From Microbacterium sp. BK668 (lineage in GTDB: Bacteria; Actinomycetota; Actinomycetes; Actinomycetales; Microbacteriaceae): a DNA stretch of 64,000 bases. The notes below the pieces were generated by a model. It saw only the letters and a program-made list of their open reading frames with translations, made no database searches and had not been told where the DNA came from. Shown in pieces: positions 51,649 through 60,193 of this stretch; positions within the stretch are counted from its first letter, which is position 1; every line of letters begins with the position of its first letter. A program made the translations under genes and the position numbers. The DNA lies in NCBI RefSeq assembly GCF_004362195.1, contig NZ_SNWG01000001.1, positions 744,001 through 808,000 of the forward strand, in the 5' to 3' direction.

Positions 51649-51683
51649 GCCGAAAACCTACGCGATTTTTCGGCGTACCGAAA
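51637..51683. promoter_or_regulatory. MntR-type operator pair over the mntH start
   Basis: A perfect 22-bp palindrome (51637-51658, core TTTTCGGCATGCCGAAAA) covers the -10 TAGGTT and the ATG of mntH. A second, weaker site has arms TTTCGG (51668-51673) and CCGAAA (51678-51683), centred 28 bp upstream. Paired palindromes are typical of DtxR-family control. Confidence 0.8.
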
Positions 51684-51704
51684 GCCCGCGATCGCGCCAC
51701 CTCG

Positions 51705-51777
51705 CGCCGAGTCGAGGTTGCGGGGTCGAGTCGAGCCACCGCGGGGCATGCCTCACGCCCGGAATCTCGACTCGGCG
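51705..51777 (-). terminator. 12-bp inverted repeat after the anti-sigma-like gene
   Basis: CGCCGAGTCGAG (51705-51716) and CTCGACTCGGCG (51766-51777) with a 49-nt loop; possible terminator separating the PP2C/GT2 operon from mntH. Confidence 0.5.
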
Positions 51778-51827
51778 AAACGAGGCAGGGCGCGGAGCGC
51801 CGGGCGGGGGTGGCGCGGGACGGCGGA

Positions 51828-52244
51828 CTACGGGCGCAGGGTGCGGCGGAGCCGCCACACGTTGCCCCCCGACCCCTCGTGGGTGAAGGCGTCCAGCGCC
51901 GCGAGGGCGAGCGCGAGCCCCCGGCCGGACTCGGCATCCGTCCCCGGCATCGTGGCGTTGAGGAGGCTCACGGGAGCGGGATCGGCGTTGTCGGTGAACG
52001 CCGCCTCGATGGCGCCGGAGGCGACGGATGCCTCGAACGCGGCCTCGATCGGATGCCCCGCCGACGCGTGCGTCACGATGTTCGTCGCGACCTCGCTCGC
52101 CGCAAGGGTGAACAGGAGCCGGTCTTCGTCGCGCACCTCCGGTGCGGCGAGCCACAGCTGCTCGAGGGCGTCGTGGATCCCGTCGATGAAGCGCGGGTCG
52201 GCCGCGCCCTCGACGCGCACCGCGGGCGTCCGGTCAGGCGTCAT
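51828..52244 (-). CDS. RsbW-like anti-sigma/ATP-binding protein
   Basis: 138 aa GHKL-fold ATPase (HATPase_c_2 type): ASEVATNIVTHASAGHPIEA is the N box region, and the SGRGLALALAALD stretch is the G box. Such kinases phosphorylate a STAS antagonist and bind a partner, usually a sigma factor. No sigma gene lies nearby, so the partner is either elsewhere or not a sigma factor. It overlaps the STAS gene by 11 bp and closes the four-gene operon. Confidence 0.86.
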   Translation of the reverse strand: MTPDRTPAVRVEGAADPRFIDGIHDALEQLWLAAPEVRDEDRLLFTLAASEVATNIVTHASAGHPIEAAFEASVASGAIEAAFTDNADPAPVSLLNATMPGTDAESGRGLALALAALDAFTHEGSGGNVWRLRRTLRP

Positions 52245-52566
52245 CGAACGCCGACGCCGCTGTCGGGTGATCGCGGAGCACCCGGTCGAGGTTGGTGAGC
52301 TTCAGTACCTTGCGAACGGCGTCGGGCGTGGCGGCGATGCGGAGGTCGCCGCCGGCCAGGCGGGCCGACTTCAGGCCGCCGATGAGCGCCCCGAGACCCG
52401 ACGAGTCGACGAACTGGGTGCCGGCGAGGTCGACGACGATCCTGGCCGTCCCGCCTGCGATGAGGTCGTCGACGGCGGAGCGCAGCTGCGGCGCTCCCGT
52501 CGCGGTGAGGCGGCCGAGGGGCGAGATGACGGCGTAGCCGTCGGCGTGCGTGACGTTCAGCTCCAT
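52234..52566 (-). CDS. STAS-domain anti-sigma factor antagonist (RsbV-like)
   Basis: 110 aa. The phosphorylation site region reads VDLAGTQFVDSSGLGALIGGL with the DSSG motif (Ser about 56-57). In partner switching the unphosphorylated form binds the RsbW-like kinase and frees its target; a PP2C phosphatase restores it. Both partners are encoded in the same operon. The start is 7 nt after the GT2 stop. Confidence 0.9.
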   Translation of the reverse strand: MELNVTHADGYAVISPLGRLTATGAPQLRSAVDDLIAGGTARIVVDLAGTQFVDSSGLGALIGGLKSARLAGGDLRIAATPDAVRKVLKLTNLDRVLRDHPTAASAFDDA

Positions 52567-52573
52567 AGTGCTC

Positions 52574-54538
52574 CTAAGTGTCCGACGGATCCGACGCGGC
52601 CAGCGGCTGCGGCGCGGGGCCGCGATAGAGCGCGGCCTGGATGATGACGCTCAGAACGGCGAGGTCGTAGATCACCCAGGCGGTGTTGACGAGGGTGCCG
52701 GTGCCGTCCGCCGTGCCGAGGCCCAGGCGCACGAGACCGATCACGAGGGCGACCGTCAGCACCGCGATGGCGGTCAGCTGCGGCCAGATCTCGCGCCACG
52801 GCGGGCCGCCCTCGGCGCGGCCGTCCTTCTTGGTCACGGCGAAGCTCAGAGGCTTGCCGAACACGACGTTCGCGAACGCGCTCGTGCACGCCTTGATCCA
52901 CACCGGGAAGAGGGCGAGGGAGTACTGCTGGCCGCGCCACGTCTTGATGCCGCGTGCCACGACGAGGAAGAGGATCTGGTTGACGAGGAAGTATGGGAGG
53001 AACCGGATGAAGAAGTCCAGGCTCCATGCGGTGACCGGCATGACCCCGAACACGAGGTAGATGACGGGCGCCGCGAGGTAGATGATCGCGGTGAATCCGG
53101 ACAGGTAGCTCCACATCGTCGCGAAGTACATGAGTCGCTGACCGGCGGTGAGGCCCTTCTTGACGAGGGGATTGTCGCGCAGCATGACCTGGAGCGTGCC
53201 CTGCGCCCACCGCAGGCGCTGGGTGAGCATCGTGCGGAGGTCCTCGGGGGCGAGGCCGTGCGCGAGGATCTCGTGGTGGTAGACGCTTCGCCACCCGAGC
53301 GAGTGCAGCTGCATGGCCGTGGCCATGTCCTCGGTGACCGAGATCGTGGCGAGGGGCTGGACGGGCTGCGCCTCGCCGGGGCGGTCCACGCGGAGCGCCT
53401 CGACGAGCGCCGACACCGACTCCACCGTGCCGAGGGGGGACAGCTCGCGCGCCGACAGCGCGTCGAGGCCCTCGTCGTCGATCACGATCGCGTCGAGCTC
53501 GGCATCCCGCTCGACCGGCAGCTCGCCGATGGCGGCGAGGTCGGCGCGGACGCCGGCGAGGTCTCGCGCGACGAGCCGCTTGGATGCCGAATGCACGGCC
53601 GCCTGGACCCGGTAGGTGACATCGGCGATCGGCGCACCGCCCGCGATCTCCGCGCGCGCACGGCCCACCTCGGCGCCGAGCGTCACGAGCTCGCCGCGGA
53701 TCGCGGCATCCGTCGACGACTTCTTCGACGCGCGCACGAGCATCGTCTCGGCGGCCCTGAGGGTCTGAACCGTCGACTTCTCGAGGTCGCGGACGTACCC
53801 GACGACGCCGAGCTGCATGAGCGCGTCCCGGCGGAGGATGGCGTTGGAGCCGCAGAAGAAGGCCGCGTTCCAGCCGTCCTTGCCCTGCTGGATCGGACCG
53901 TAGAACAGCGGCGCCTGGCTGCCGAGCGGATCGGCCTCGTCGACGTTGCTGAACCACTGCGGCGTCTGCACGAGCGCGACCTCGGGGTCGTCGGCGAAGT
54001 ACCCCAGCGTGCGATGCAGGATGAGGGGGTCGGGCACCTGATCGGCGTCGAGGATGAGGAGGAACTCCCCCTCGGTCTGGAAGAGGGCGTTGTTGAGATT
54101 GCCCGCCTTGGCGTGGCGCGGCTTGTCCTTCCAGTCCGCCGAGCGCGTGATGTAGCCGATCCCCGCGGCGCGCGCCGCCCCCTCCATGTCGGGCCGTGCG
54201 CCGTCGTCGAGGATCCACGTCCGGTGGGGGTAGGCGATGCGCTTCGCGGCGGTCGACGTCGCCATCACGAGGTCGATCGGCTCGTTGTACGTGGTGATGA
54301 AGACGTCGACCGTCCCGGTCGGCGGCGAGGTGGGCGCCGGCCTCTCCTTCGCGCGCCACATCGTCGCGGCGAAGAGGAAGGTGTCGATGAGGCTGTAGGT
54401 CTCGGCGATGACGAGCGGCACGGCGATCCACCACGCCGACCAGTTCACCGAATCCAGCCAGCGCCACGCGATGTAGTTGACGCCGAGGATCACCGAGAGC
54501 GCCGCGAGGATGCGGATCGTGGCGAAGCGCGCGGTCAC
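52574..54538 (-). CDS. Membrane GT2 glycosyltransferase (cellulose synthase-like)
   Basis: 654 aa from a GTG overlapping the phosphatase stop. Two N-terminal helices (about 5-57) precede a cytoplasmic catalytic domain: FITTYNEP, ILDDGARPD, ILDADQVPD (DxD), TEDMAT and the product-binding QRLRWAQG (Q-x-x-R-W). Four or five helices follow from about residue 440. These are the features of processive polysaccharide synthases that polymerise and export a glycan. A helical insert of about 130 residues (about 255-385, with many Ala/Glu/Arg) between the DxD and TED motifs is unusual. No PilZ domain is seen. Confidence 0.9.
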   Translation of the reverse strand: MTARFATIRILAALSVILGVNYIAWRWLDSVNWSAWWIAVPLVIAETYSLIDTFLFAATMWRAKERPAPTSPPTGTVDVFITTYNEPIDLVMATSTAAKRIAYPHRTWILDDGARPDMEGAARAAGIGYITRSADWKDKPRHAKAGNLNNALFQTEGEFLLILDADQVPDPLILHRTLGYFADDPEVALVQTPQWFSNVDEADPLGSQAPLFYGPIQQGKDGWNAAFFCGSNAILRRDALMQLGVVGYVRDLEKSTVQTLRAAETMLVRASKKSSTDAAIRGELVTLGAEVGRARAEIAGGAPIADVTYRVQAAVHSASKRLVARDLAGVRADLAAIGELPVERDAELDAIVIDDEGLDALSARELSPLGTVESVSALVEALRVDRPGEAQPVQPLATISVTEDMATAMQLHSLGWRSVYHHEILAHGLAPEDLRTMLTQRLRWAQGTLQVMLRDNPLVKKGLTAGQRLMYFATMWSYLSGFTAIIYLAAPVIYLVFGVMPVTAWSLDFFIRFLPYFLVNQILFLVVARGIKTWRGQQYSLALFPVWIKACTSAFANVVFGKPLSFAVTKKDGRAEGGPPWREIWPQLTAIAVLTVALVIGLVRLGLGTADGTGTLVNTAWVIYDLAVLSVIIQAALYRGPAPQPLAASDPSDT

Positions 54539-55683
54539 GCCTGCCTCCTCACGACGACGACCGTGACGTCGTCGGGCGCGTGCTCGGCGCGGGCGAGGCG
54601 CGCCGCCTCCTCGACGGCGCCCTGCGGGCCGAGGTCGCGCAGGACGTCCCGGACGTGGCCGAACGGATCGGCCGGATCGAGCACGTCGAGCAGTCCGTCG
54701 CTGCAGCACACGAACGTGTCGCCGGGCTGCAGCGCGATGGTCGCCTCGACGCGCTCCTCGCCGAGTCCCATCCCGAGCGGCAGTCCCGTCGACCGCAGCT
54801 GCTCCCAGTCGTCGTCGGCGCGCAGCACGAAGGCGAGACTGTGGCCGGCGTCGATGAACGAAAGGCGCCCCGACGGGATGTCGAGATCGACGTGGACTGC
54901 CGTGACGAAGGTGCTCGTGTCGCCGATGTCCTGCTCCAGCAGCCGGTCGACATCGCCGACCGAGGCGGCCAGCGACCGGTCGGGCGCGGTGCGCAGCGAC
55001 GCCCGGACCCCCGAGGCGATGATGGCGGGCCCCGCGCCCTTGCCCATGACGTCGGCCAGCGTGAGCCGGAGGCTGTCGCCGTGCAGATACCAGTCGTAGA
55101 TGTCGCCGAGGATCTGCCCGGCGGGGACCGCCGTCGCGGCGAGGACGTAGCCGGGGACGACCGGCGTGCGGCGCGGCAGGAGCGCGCGCTGCAGGAGGGA
55201 TGCCTCGTCCAGCTCCCGGTCGCGCGCGAGCTCGCCCTGCACCCACTGGGCGAGGTCGCGCAGCAGATCGCGCTGATGCGCGTCGAGGGCGCGCGGCTCG
55301 ACGTCGAGCAGGCAGAGGGTGCCGACCTGCTCGCCGCTGGGAGCCTGGAGCGGATGCCCGGCGTAGAACCGCAGGTGCGGATCTCCGACGACGAAGGGGT
55401 TCGTCGCGAAGAGCTCGTCGGAAGATGCGTCCTCCACCACGTAGGTGCCGCCCTGGCGGATCGTCAGGTCGCAGAAGGCACCCTCGCGGGGCGCCTCGTC
55501 GCTCAGCCCGATCTGCGACTTCCGCCACTGCCGGTCGCGATCGATCAGCGTGACGCTCACCATCGGCACGTGGAAGAGCTCTTGCGCCAGGCGGGTCACG
55601 CGGTCCACGCGTTCGTCCGGCGGCGTATCGAGCACCCCCATCGCATCGAGCGCGCGCTGGCGCCTGCTCTCATCGATCGACAT
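54535..55683 (-). CDS. GAF-PP2C (SpoIIE/RsbU-like) serine phosphatase
   Basis: 382 aa. A GAF domain (about 15-155, with VSVTLIDRDRQWRKSQIGL and HLRFYAGHPLQAPSGEQVGTLCLLD) is followed by a PP2C/SpoIIE domain with ILGDIYDWYL, LADVMGKGAGPAII and CCSDGLLDVLDP, all Mn-binding Asp residues in place. It should dephosphorylate the STAS protein in response to a signal bound by the GAF domain. It heads the operon. The start was set at MSIDESR; nine residues upstream are in frame to 55710. Confidence 0.9.
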   Translation of the reverse strand: MSIDESRRQRALDAMGVLDTPPDERVDRVTRLAQELFHVPMVSVTLIDRDRQWRKSQIGLSDEAPREGAFCDLTIRQGGTYVVEDASSDELFATNPFVVGDPHLRFYAGHPLQAPSGEQVGTLCLLDVEPRALDAHQRDLLRDLAQWVQGELARDRELDEASLLQRALLPRRTPVVPGYVLAATAVPAGQILGDIYDWYLHGDSLRLTLADVMGKGAGPAIIASGVRASLRTAPDRSLAASVGDVDRLLEQDIGDTSTFVTAVHVDLDIPSGRLSFIDAGHSLAFVLRADDDWEQLRSTGLPLGMGLGEERVEATIALQPGDTFVCCSDGLLDVLDPADPFGHVRDVLRDLGPQGAVEEAARLARAEHAPDDVTVVVVRRQA

Positions 55684-55781
55684 GGGCCCCCCGTCCGGTG
55701 ACAGATGCACTTCCCAGTATGTTCAGATCTTCGGAGCCGGTCGATCGGCCGTTCGGGGGACGAGCCGGATTGCGATGCGGA

Positions 55782-55787
55782 TAGCCT
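55782..55787 (+). promoter_or_regulatory. -10 hexamer TAGCCT of the TrmH-like gene
   Basis: 6 nt before the GTG at 55794. Confidence 0.5.
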
Positions 55788-55793
55788 GAGCCG

Positions 55794-56438
55794 GTGACAG
55801 ACGCCGCCGAGCCCCGCGAGCCGGCCGAGCCGCGGCTGCCGCACGGCGTCGGCCCGTGGCCCGGCGGCCGGGAGGCGTGGCCCGCCGACCCGCGGTACGA
55901 CCCCGACCTGCTTGCGCACGGCGACACCCGCAACGTGGTCGACGGCTATCGCTACTGGTCGATGGACGCGATCGTGGCAGATCTCGACGGGAAGCGGCAT
56001 CCGTTCCATGTCGCGATCGAGAACTGGCAGCACGACATGAACATCGGCTCGATCGTGCGCAGCGCCAACGCGTTCCTCGCCGCCGAGGTGCACATCGTCG
56101 GCCGGCGACGCTGGAACCGCCGCGGCGCGATGGTGACGGACCGCTACCAGCATGTGCGCCACCACGAGGACGTCGCCGCCTTCGCGCGGTGGGCGGATGC
56201 CGCGGGCCTGCCGGTCGTCGCGATCGACAACGTCGAGGGGTCGATCCCGCTCGGCCGCGCCGACCTGCCCGAGCGGTGCGTCCTGCTGTTCGGCCAGGAA
56301 GGACCGGGGCTCTCGCGCGAGGCGCTCGCCGCGGCATCCCGGACCGTCGAGATCACGCAGTACGGCTCGACCCGCTCGATCAACGCCAGCGCGGCCGCCG
56401 CCGTCGTGATGTACGAGTGGTGCCGCCGCTGGGCCTGA
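55794..56438 (+). CDS. TrmH/SpoU-family RNA 2'-O-methyltransferase
   Basis: 214 aa SPOUT enzyme with all three motifs: NIGSIVRSANAF (motif 1), VLLFGQEGPGLS (motif 2) and the knotted YGSTRSINASAAAAVVMYEW (motif 3). It methylates a ribose 2'-OH in tRNA or rRNA with SAM; without an extra domain the target cannot be told. The first 50 residues are acidic, Pro-rich and variable-looking. Confidence 0.9.
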   Translation: MTDAAEPREPAEPRLPHGVGPWPGGREAWPADPRYDPDLLAHGDTRNVVDGYRYWSMDAIVADLDGKRHPFHVAIENWQHDMNIGSIVRSANAFLAAEVHIVGRRRWNRRGAMVTDRYQHVRHHEDVAAFARWADAAGLPVVAIDNVEGSIPLGRADLPERCVLLFGQEGPGLSREALAAASRTVEITQYGSTRSINASAAAAVVMYEWCRRWA

Positions 56439-56456
56439 GCCGAGTCAGGCGAGTCA

Positions 56457-56530
56457 GCACATCGGTGCCCGAGTTCGCACCCCGGGACAGGCCGCGAGTG
56501 CGAGGTGGCGCCCGAGTGTGCGAGGTCGAG
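56457..56530. repeat. Diverged copy of the 147-bp repeat core
   Basis: GCACATCGGTGCCCGAGTTC resembles GCACATCCGTGGCCGAGTCC of the array at 17466, and CGAGTGTGCGAGGTCGAG matches CGAGTGTGCGGCCTCGG. It again lies between convergent genes. Confidence 0.6.
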
Positions 56531-56551
56531 CCGCGCTGAGCCGACGCCCGG

Positions 56552-57871
56552 TCATGCGCCGACGGTCATCCAGGCGGCGCCGCGGACACGCCAGCCCAGG
56601 GTCGCGAGCCTCGCGAGCATGTAGACGCCGAAGAACGCGACCGCGAGCCACGCGAGCCCCGCCGCACCCGTCGGCTGCAGCCACGCCAGGACGAAGAGGC
56701 ACGGCAGGAACGGCACGAGGTTCACCAGCCCCACGATCGCGAGGTAACGGCCGTCTCCCGCGCCGATGAGCACCCCGTCGAGCACGAACACGACGCCGCA
56801 GACCGGCTGTGCGACGGCGAGCACGAGCAGCGCGGGCTGGATGAGCGCGGCAATCGCGGCATCCCCTGTGAAGAGCAGCCCGATGACCCCCGACAGCAGC
56901 GCGATGCCGCCGCCCACGGCGACGCCGAACCACGCGCCCCACGCGACCGTCCGCCCGAGGACCCGGTGGACCAGCGGCGCGTCGTCGGCCCCGAGCCCCT
57001 TGCCGATGAGGGCCTGCGCCGCGATCGCCAGGGCGTCCAGCGCGAACGCGGCCGTCGAGAAGATCGTGAAGGCGACCTGCCAGCCGGCGAGCTCGGCGGT
57101 GCCGAGTCCCGTCGCGACGAGCACCGTCGCCAGCAGCGCGATGCGGAGGGTCACGGTGCGCAGGAACAGCCATCCGCCCGAGCGCGCAGACCCGCGCACC
57201 CCTTCCCGCTGCGGGCGAACGGATGCCTCGTGCCGCCGCGCGAGCCGGCCGACCACGAGGACGTAGGCGGCCACCATGCCCCACTGGGCCACGACGGTCC
57301 CCGCGGCGGAGCCGGAGATGCCCCAGCCGAGGCCGTAGATGAATGCCCAGTTGAGCACGGCGTTCGCCGCGAAGCCGAGGCCCGCGATCCACAGCGGGGT
57401 GACCGTGTCCTGCATGCCGCGCAGGAGGCCCGTCGCGGCGAAGACGACGAGCATCGCGGGAAGACCCCACATCGAGATGCCGAGGTACGCCTCCGCCTCG
57501 GCCGCGACCTCGGGCGTCGCGCCGAAGAGGCCGACGAGGAAGGGCGTCGCGACGAACCCGGCGAGCGCGAGCGCCGCGCCGAGGCCGAGGGCGAGCCACA
57601 TGCCGTCGATCCCGACCGAGACGGCCCTCGTGGGGTCGCCCGCGCCGAAGCGCCGCGCGACGGCGGGCGTCGTCGAGTAGGCGAGGAAGACCATGAGCCC
57701 GACGATGGTCTGCAGGACCGCTGAGGCGATCCCGAGGCCGGCCAGCGGCACGACCCCGAGATGCCCGACGAGGGCGGCGTCGACGATGAGGAACAGCGGT
57801 TCGGCGACGAGTGCGCCGAGGGCGGGCACCGCGAGCCGCAGGATGTCGCGGTTCAGCGTGTCGACGGCCAC
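56552..57871 (-). CDS. MATE-family efflux transporter (DinF-like)
   Basis: 439 aa, twelve helices. N-terminal LRLAVPALGALVAEPLFLIVDAALVGHLG is the family signature, with an equivalent second half beginning near residue 225. It exports organic cations or drugs in exchange for Na+ or H+; the DinF subgroup has also been linked to oxidative stress. GTG start supported by TAGGCT 6 nt upstream. Divergent from the M13 peptidase. Confidence 0.92.
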   Translation of the reverse strand: MAVDTLNRDILRLAVPALGALVAEPLFLIVDAALVGHLGVVPLAGLGIASAVLQTIVGLMVFLAYSTTPAVARRFGAGDPTRAVSVGIDGMWLALGLGAALALAGFVATPFLVGLFGATPEVAAEAEAYLGISMWGLPAMLVVFAATGLLRGMQDTVTPLWIAGLGFAANAVLNWAFIYGLGWGISGSAAGTVVAQWGMVAAYVLVVGRLARRHEASVRPQREGVRGSARSGGWLFLRTVTLRIALLATVLVATGLGTAELAGWQVAFTIFSTAAFALDALAIAAQALIGKGLGADDAPLVHRVLGRTVAWGAWFGVAVGGGIALLSGVIGLLFTGDAAIAALIQPALLVLAVAQPVCGVVFVLDGVLIGAGDGRYLAIVGLVNLVPFLPCLFVLAWLQPTGAAGLAWLAVAFFGVYMLARLATLGWRVRGAAWMTVGA

Positions 57872-57877
57872 CCTCCG

Positions 57878-57883
57878 AGCCTA
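57878..57883 (-). promoter_or_regulatory. -10 hexamer TAGGCT of the MATE gene
   Basis: Minus strand, 6 nt before the GTG at 57871. Confidence 0.5.
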
Positions 57884-58017
57884 CGGCGGGGAGATCGCGG
57901 CATCCGCTCCCCGTCGTCGGAGGATCGCGGCGACGTCGGAGGATCCGGCGCGAAACGCCCGACGTCCGTTGCAGACTCCGACCGTCGCGCGCACGGCTGG
58001 CAGGCGGCCCGACCGCA

Positions 58018-58023
58018 TATCCT
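58018..58023 (+). promoter_or_regulatory. -10 hexamer TATCCT of the M13 peptidase gene
   Basis: 6 nt before the ATG at 58030; the best match to TATAAT among these sites. Confidence 0.55.
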
Positions 58024-58029
58024 GGACGG

Positions 58030-60045
58030 ATGACCGAGACCCCCCGATCCGGTCTCATGCTCGATGAGCTGAGCGCTGAGATCCGCCCGCAGGACGACCT
58101 CTTCCGTCACGTCAACGGCGCGTGGCTCGACCGCACCGAGATCCCCGAGGACAAGGCCCGCTGGGGCTCCTTCCACCTCATCGCCGAGCAGGCGGAGAAG
58201 GACGTCCGCGCCATCGTCGAGGAGTCGCAGCGGGCCGAGCACGGCAGCGAGGCACGCAAGATCGGCGACCTCTACACGAGCTTCATGGACACGGAGCGGA
58301 TCGCCGAGCTGGGCGCCCAGCCGCTCGCGGAGCGTCTGGCCCGGGTCGACGCGATCTCGTCGATCCCCGAGCTGCTCCAGACCGTCGGCGAGTTCGAGCG
58401 CGACGGCCTCGGCGGCATGGTGACCCTCTACGTCGAGCCCGATCCCGGCAACCCCACCCGGTATCTGCCCTTCCTGGTCCAGGGCGGGCTGTCGCTGCCC
58501 GACGAGTCGTACTACCGGCTCGACAACTTCGCCGAGCCCCGCATCGCCTTCCGCGAGCACGTCGAGCGGATGCTGGGGCTCGCCGGCATCGCGGACCCCG
58601 CGGCGACCGCCGACCGCATCACGACGCTCGAGACCGAGCTCGCCGAGCACCACTGGGACAACGTCCGCAGCCGCGACGCGGTCGCGACCTACAACCTCCG
58701 GACGTGGGCCGAGGTACAGGAGCTCGTGGGCGTCGACCTCCAGCCGTGGCTCGACGGGATCGCGCCGCGGCATCCCGACGCCTTCGCGGAGGTCGTCGTC
58801 TACCAGCCGAGCTTCCTCGAGGGTCTCGGGACGCTCCTCACCGAGGAGCGCCTCGAGGACTGGAAGGCGTGGCTGCGCTTCTCGGTCGTCCACGCGGCCG
58901 CCCCGTTCCTCACCGACGATTTCGTCGACGAGAACTTCTCGTTCTACGGCACGCAGCTCACCGGCGTCCCCGTCATCCGCGAGCGGTGGAAGCGCGGCGT
59001 CGGGCTCGCCGAGGCGGCCATGGGCGAGGCGATCGGCAAGGTCTACGTCGAGCGCCACTTCCCGCCCGCGGCCAAGGAGGCGATGGACGAGCTCGTCCAG
59101 AACCTCATCGAGGCGTACCGGCAGAGCATCCGGGGCCTCGAGTGGATGAGCCCCGAGACGCGCGAGCGAGCGCTCGCGAAGCTCGACGCCTTCACCCCCA
59201 AGATCGGCTACCCGGTGAAGTGGAAGGACTACTCGGGCCTCGAGATCGACCCCGCCGACCTGGTGGGCAACGTGGGTCGCTCGCACGTGCTGGAGCACGA
59301 CCGCCAGCTCGACAAGGTCGGCAAGCCCATCGACCGCGACGAGTGGTACATGACGCCGCAGACGGTCAACGCCTACTACAACCCGCTCATGAACGAGATC
59401 GTCTTCCCCGCCGCGATCCTGCAGTACCCCTTCTTCGAGGTGGACCGGGATGCCGCGGCCAACTACGGCGGCATCGGCGCAGTGATCGGGCACGAGATCG
59501 GTCACGGGTTCGACGACCAGGGGAGCCGCTTCGACGGCGACGGGTCGCTGCGGGACTGGTGGACCGACGAGGACCGCGCCGCCTTCGAGGAGCGCACGAA
59601 GAACCTCATCGAGCAGTTCAACGGCCTCACGCCGCGCGGTCTGTCGGACGAGCACAAGGTCAACGGCGCGCTCACGATCGGCGAGAACATCGGCGACCTC
59701 GGCGGCCTCGGCATCGCGATCAAGGCCTACGAGCTGTCGCTGGGGAGCACGGCGGACTCGGACACCGAATCGTCGTCGACCGACGACGCCCCGCGGCCCG
59801 TCGAGGCGCCCGAGATCGACGGGTTCACCGGCATCCAGCGGCTCCTGCTCAGCTGGGCGCAGATCTGGCAGCAGAAGGGCCGGGATGCCGAGACCATCCG
59901 CCTCCTGACGATCGACCCGCACTCGCCGAACGAGTTCCGGTGCAATCAGATCGTCCGCAACATCGACGCGTTCTACGATGCATTCGGTGTGACCGACGCG
60001 GATGCCCTGTGGCTCCCGGAGGACTCACGCGTCACCATCTGGTGA
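58030..60045 (+). CDS. M13-family zinc metallopeptidase (PepO/neprilysin-like)
   Basis: 671 aa, family length. Zinc site H488-E-I-G-H492 in VIGHEIGHGFDDQGSRFDGDG and third ligand E552 in ENIGDLGGLGIAIKAY (ENxxD, D556 helping). The NAYYNPLMNEIVFPAAILQ substrate-binding stretch and the C-terminal SPNEFRCN motif are present. It has no signal peptide, so it is a cytoplasmic oligopeptidase unlike the membrane-bound eukaryotic forms. A short acidic insert (DSDTESSSTDDAPRPVE) lies after residue 575. Confidence 0.94.
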   Translation: MTETPRSGLMLDELSAEIRPQDDLFRHVNGAWLDRTEIPEDKARWGSFHLIAEQAEKDVRAIVEESQRAEHGSEARKIGDLYTSFMDTERIAELGAQPLAERLARVDAISSIPELLQTVGEFERDGLGGMVTLYVEPDPGNPTRYLPFLVQGGLSLPDESYYRLDNFAEPRIAFREHVERMLGLAGIADPAATADRITTLETELAEHHWDNVRSRDAVATYNLRTWAEVQELVGVDLQPWLDGIAPRHPDAFAEVVVYQPSFLEGLGTLLTEERLEDWKAWLRFSVVHAAAPFLTDDFVDENFSFYGTQLTGVPVIRERWKRGVGLAEAAMGEAIGKVYVERHFPPAAKEAMDELVQNLIEAYRQSIRGLEWMSPETRERALAKLDAFTPKIGYPVKWKDYSGLEIDPADLVGNVGRSHVLEHDRQLDKVGKPIDRDEWYMTPQTVNAYYNPLMNEIVFPAAILQYPFFEVDRDAAANYGGIGAVIGHEIGHGFDDQGSRFDGDGSLRDWWTDEDRAAFEERTKNLIEQFNGLTPRGLSDEHKVNGALTIGENIGDLGGLGIAIKAYELSLGSTADSDTESSSTDDAPRPVEAPEIDGFTGIQRLLLSWAQIWQQKGRDAETIRLLTIDPHSPNEFRCNQIVRNIDAFYDAFGVTDADALWLPEDSRVTIW

Positions 60046-60193
60046 CGTCCCTGCGCCGACGGCCGGGTTCCCGGTCGGTCGTCGACGCGCGCCAGCCGTT
60101 CCAGCACCCACAACCGAACAACGGATGCCCTGCATCGGCGCCTCGCCGCGCACCCTTTCCGTTTTCCCGGACACCACGAAAGGACACGCCCTC

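Noticed and set aside
51828..52566. Complete SigB-type stress operon
   Set aside because: STAS and RsbW-like genes are present but no sigma factor gene lies in the operon or window.
52550..55099. 849-codon plus-strand frame opposite the GT2 and phosphatase genes
   Set aside because: It has no domain, is full of Arg/Glu/Asp and lies entirely antisense to well-supported genes.
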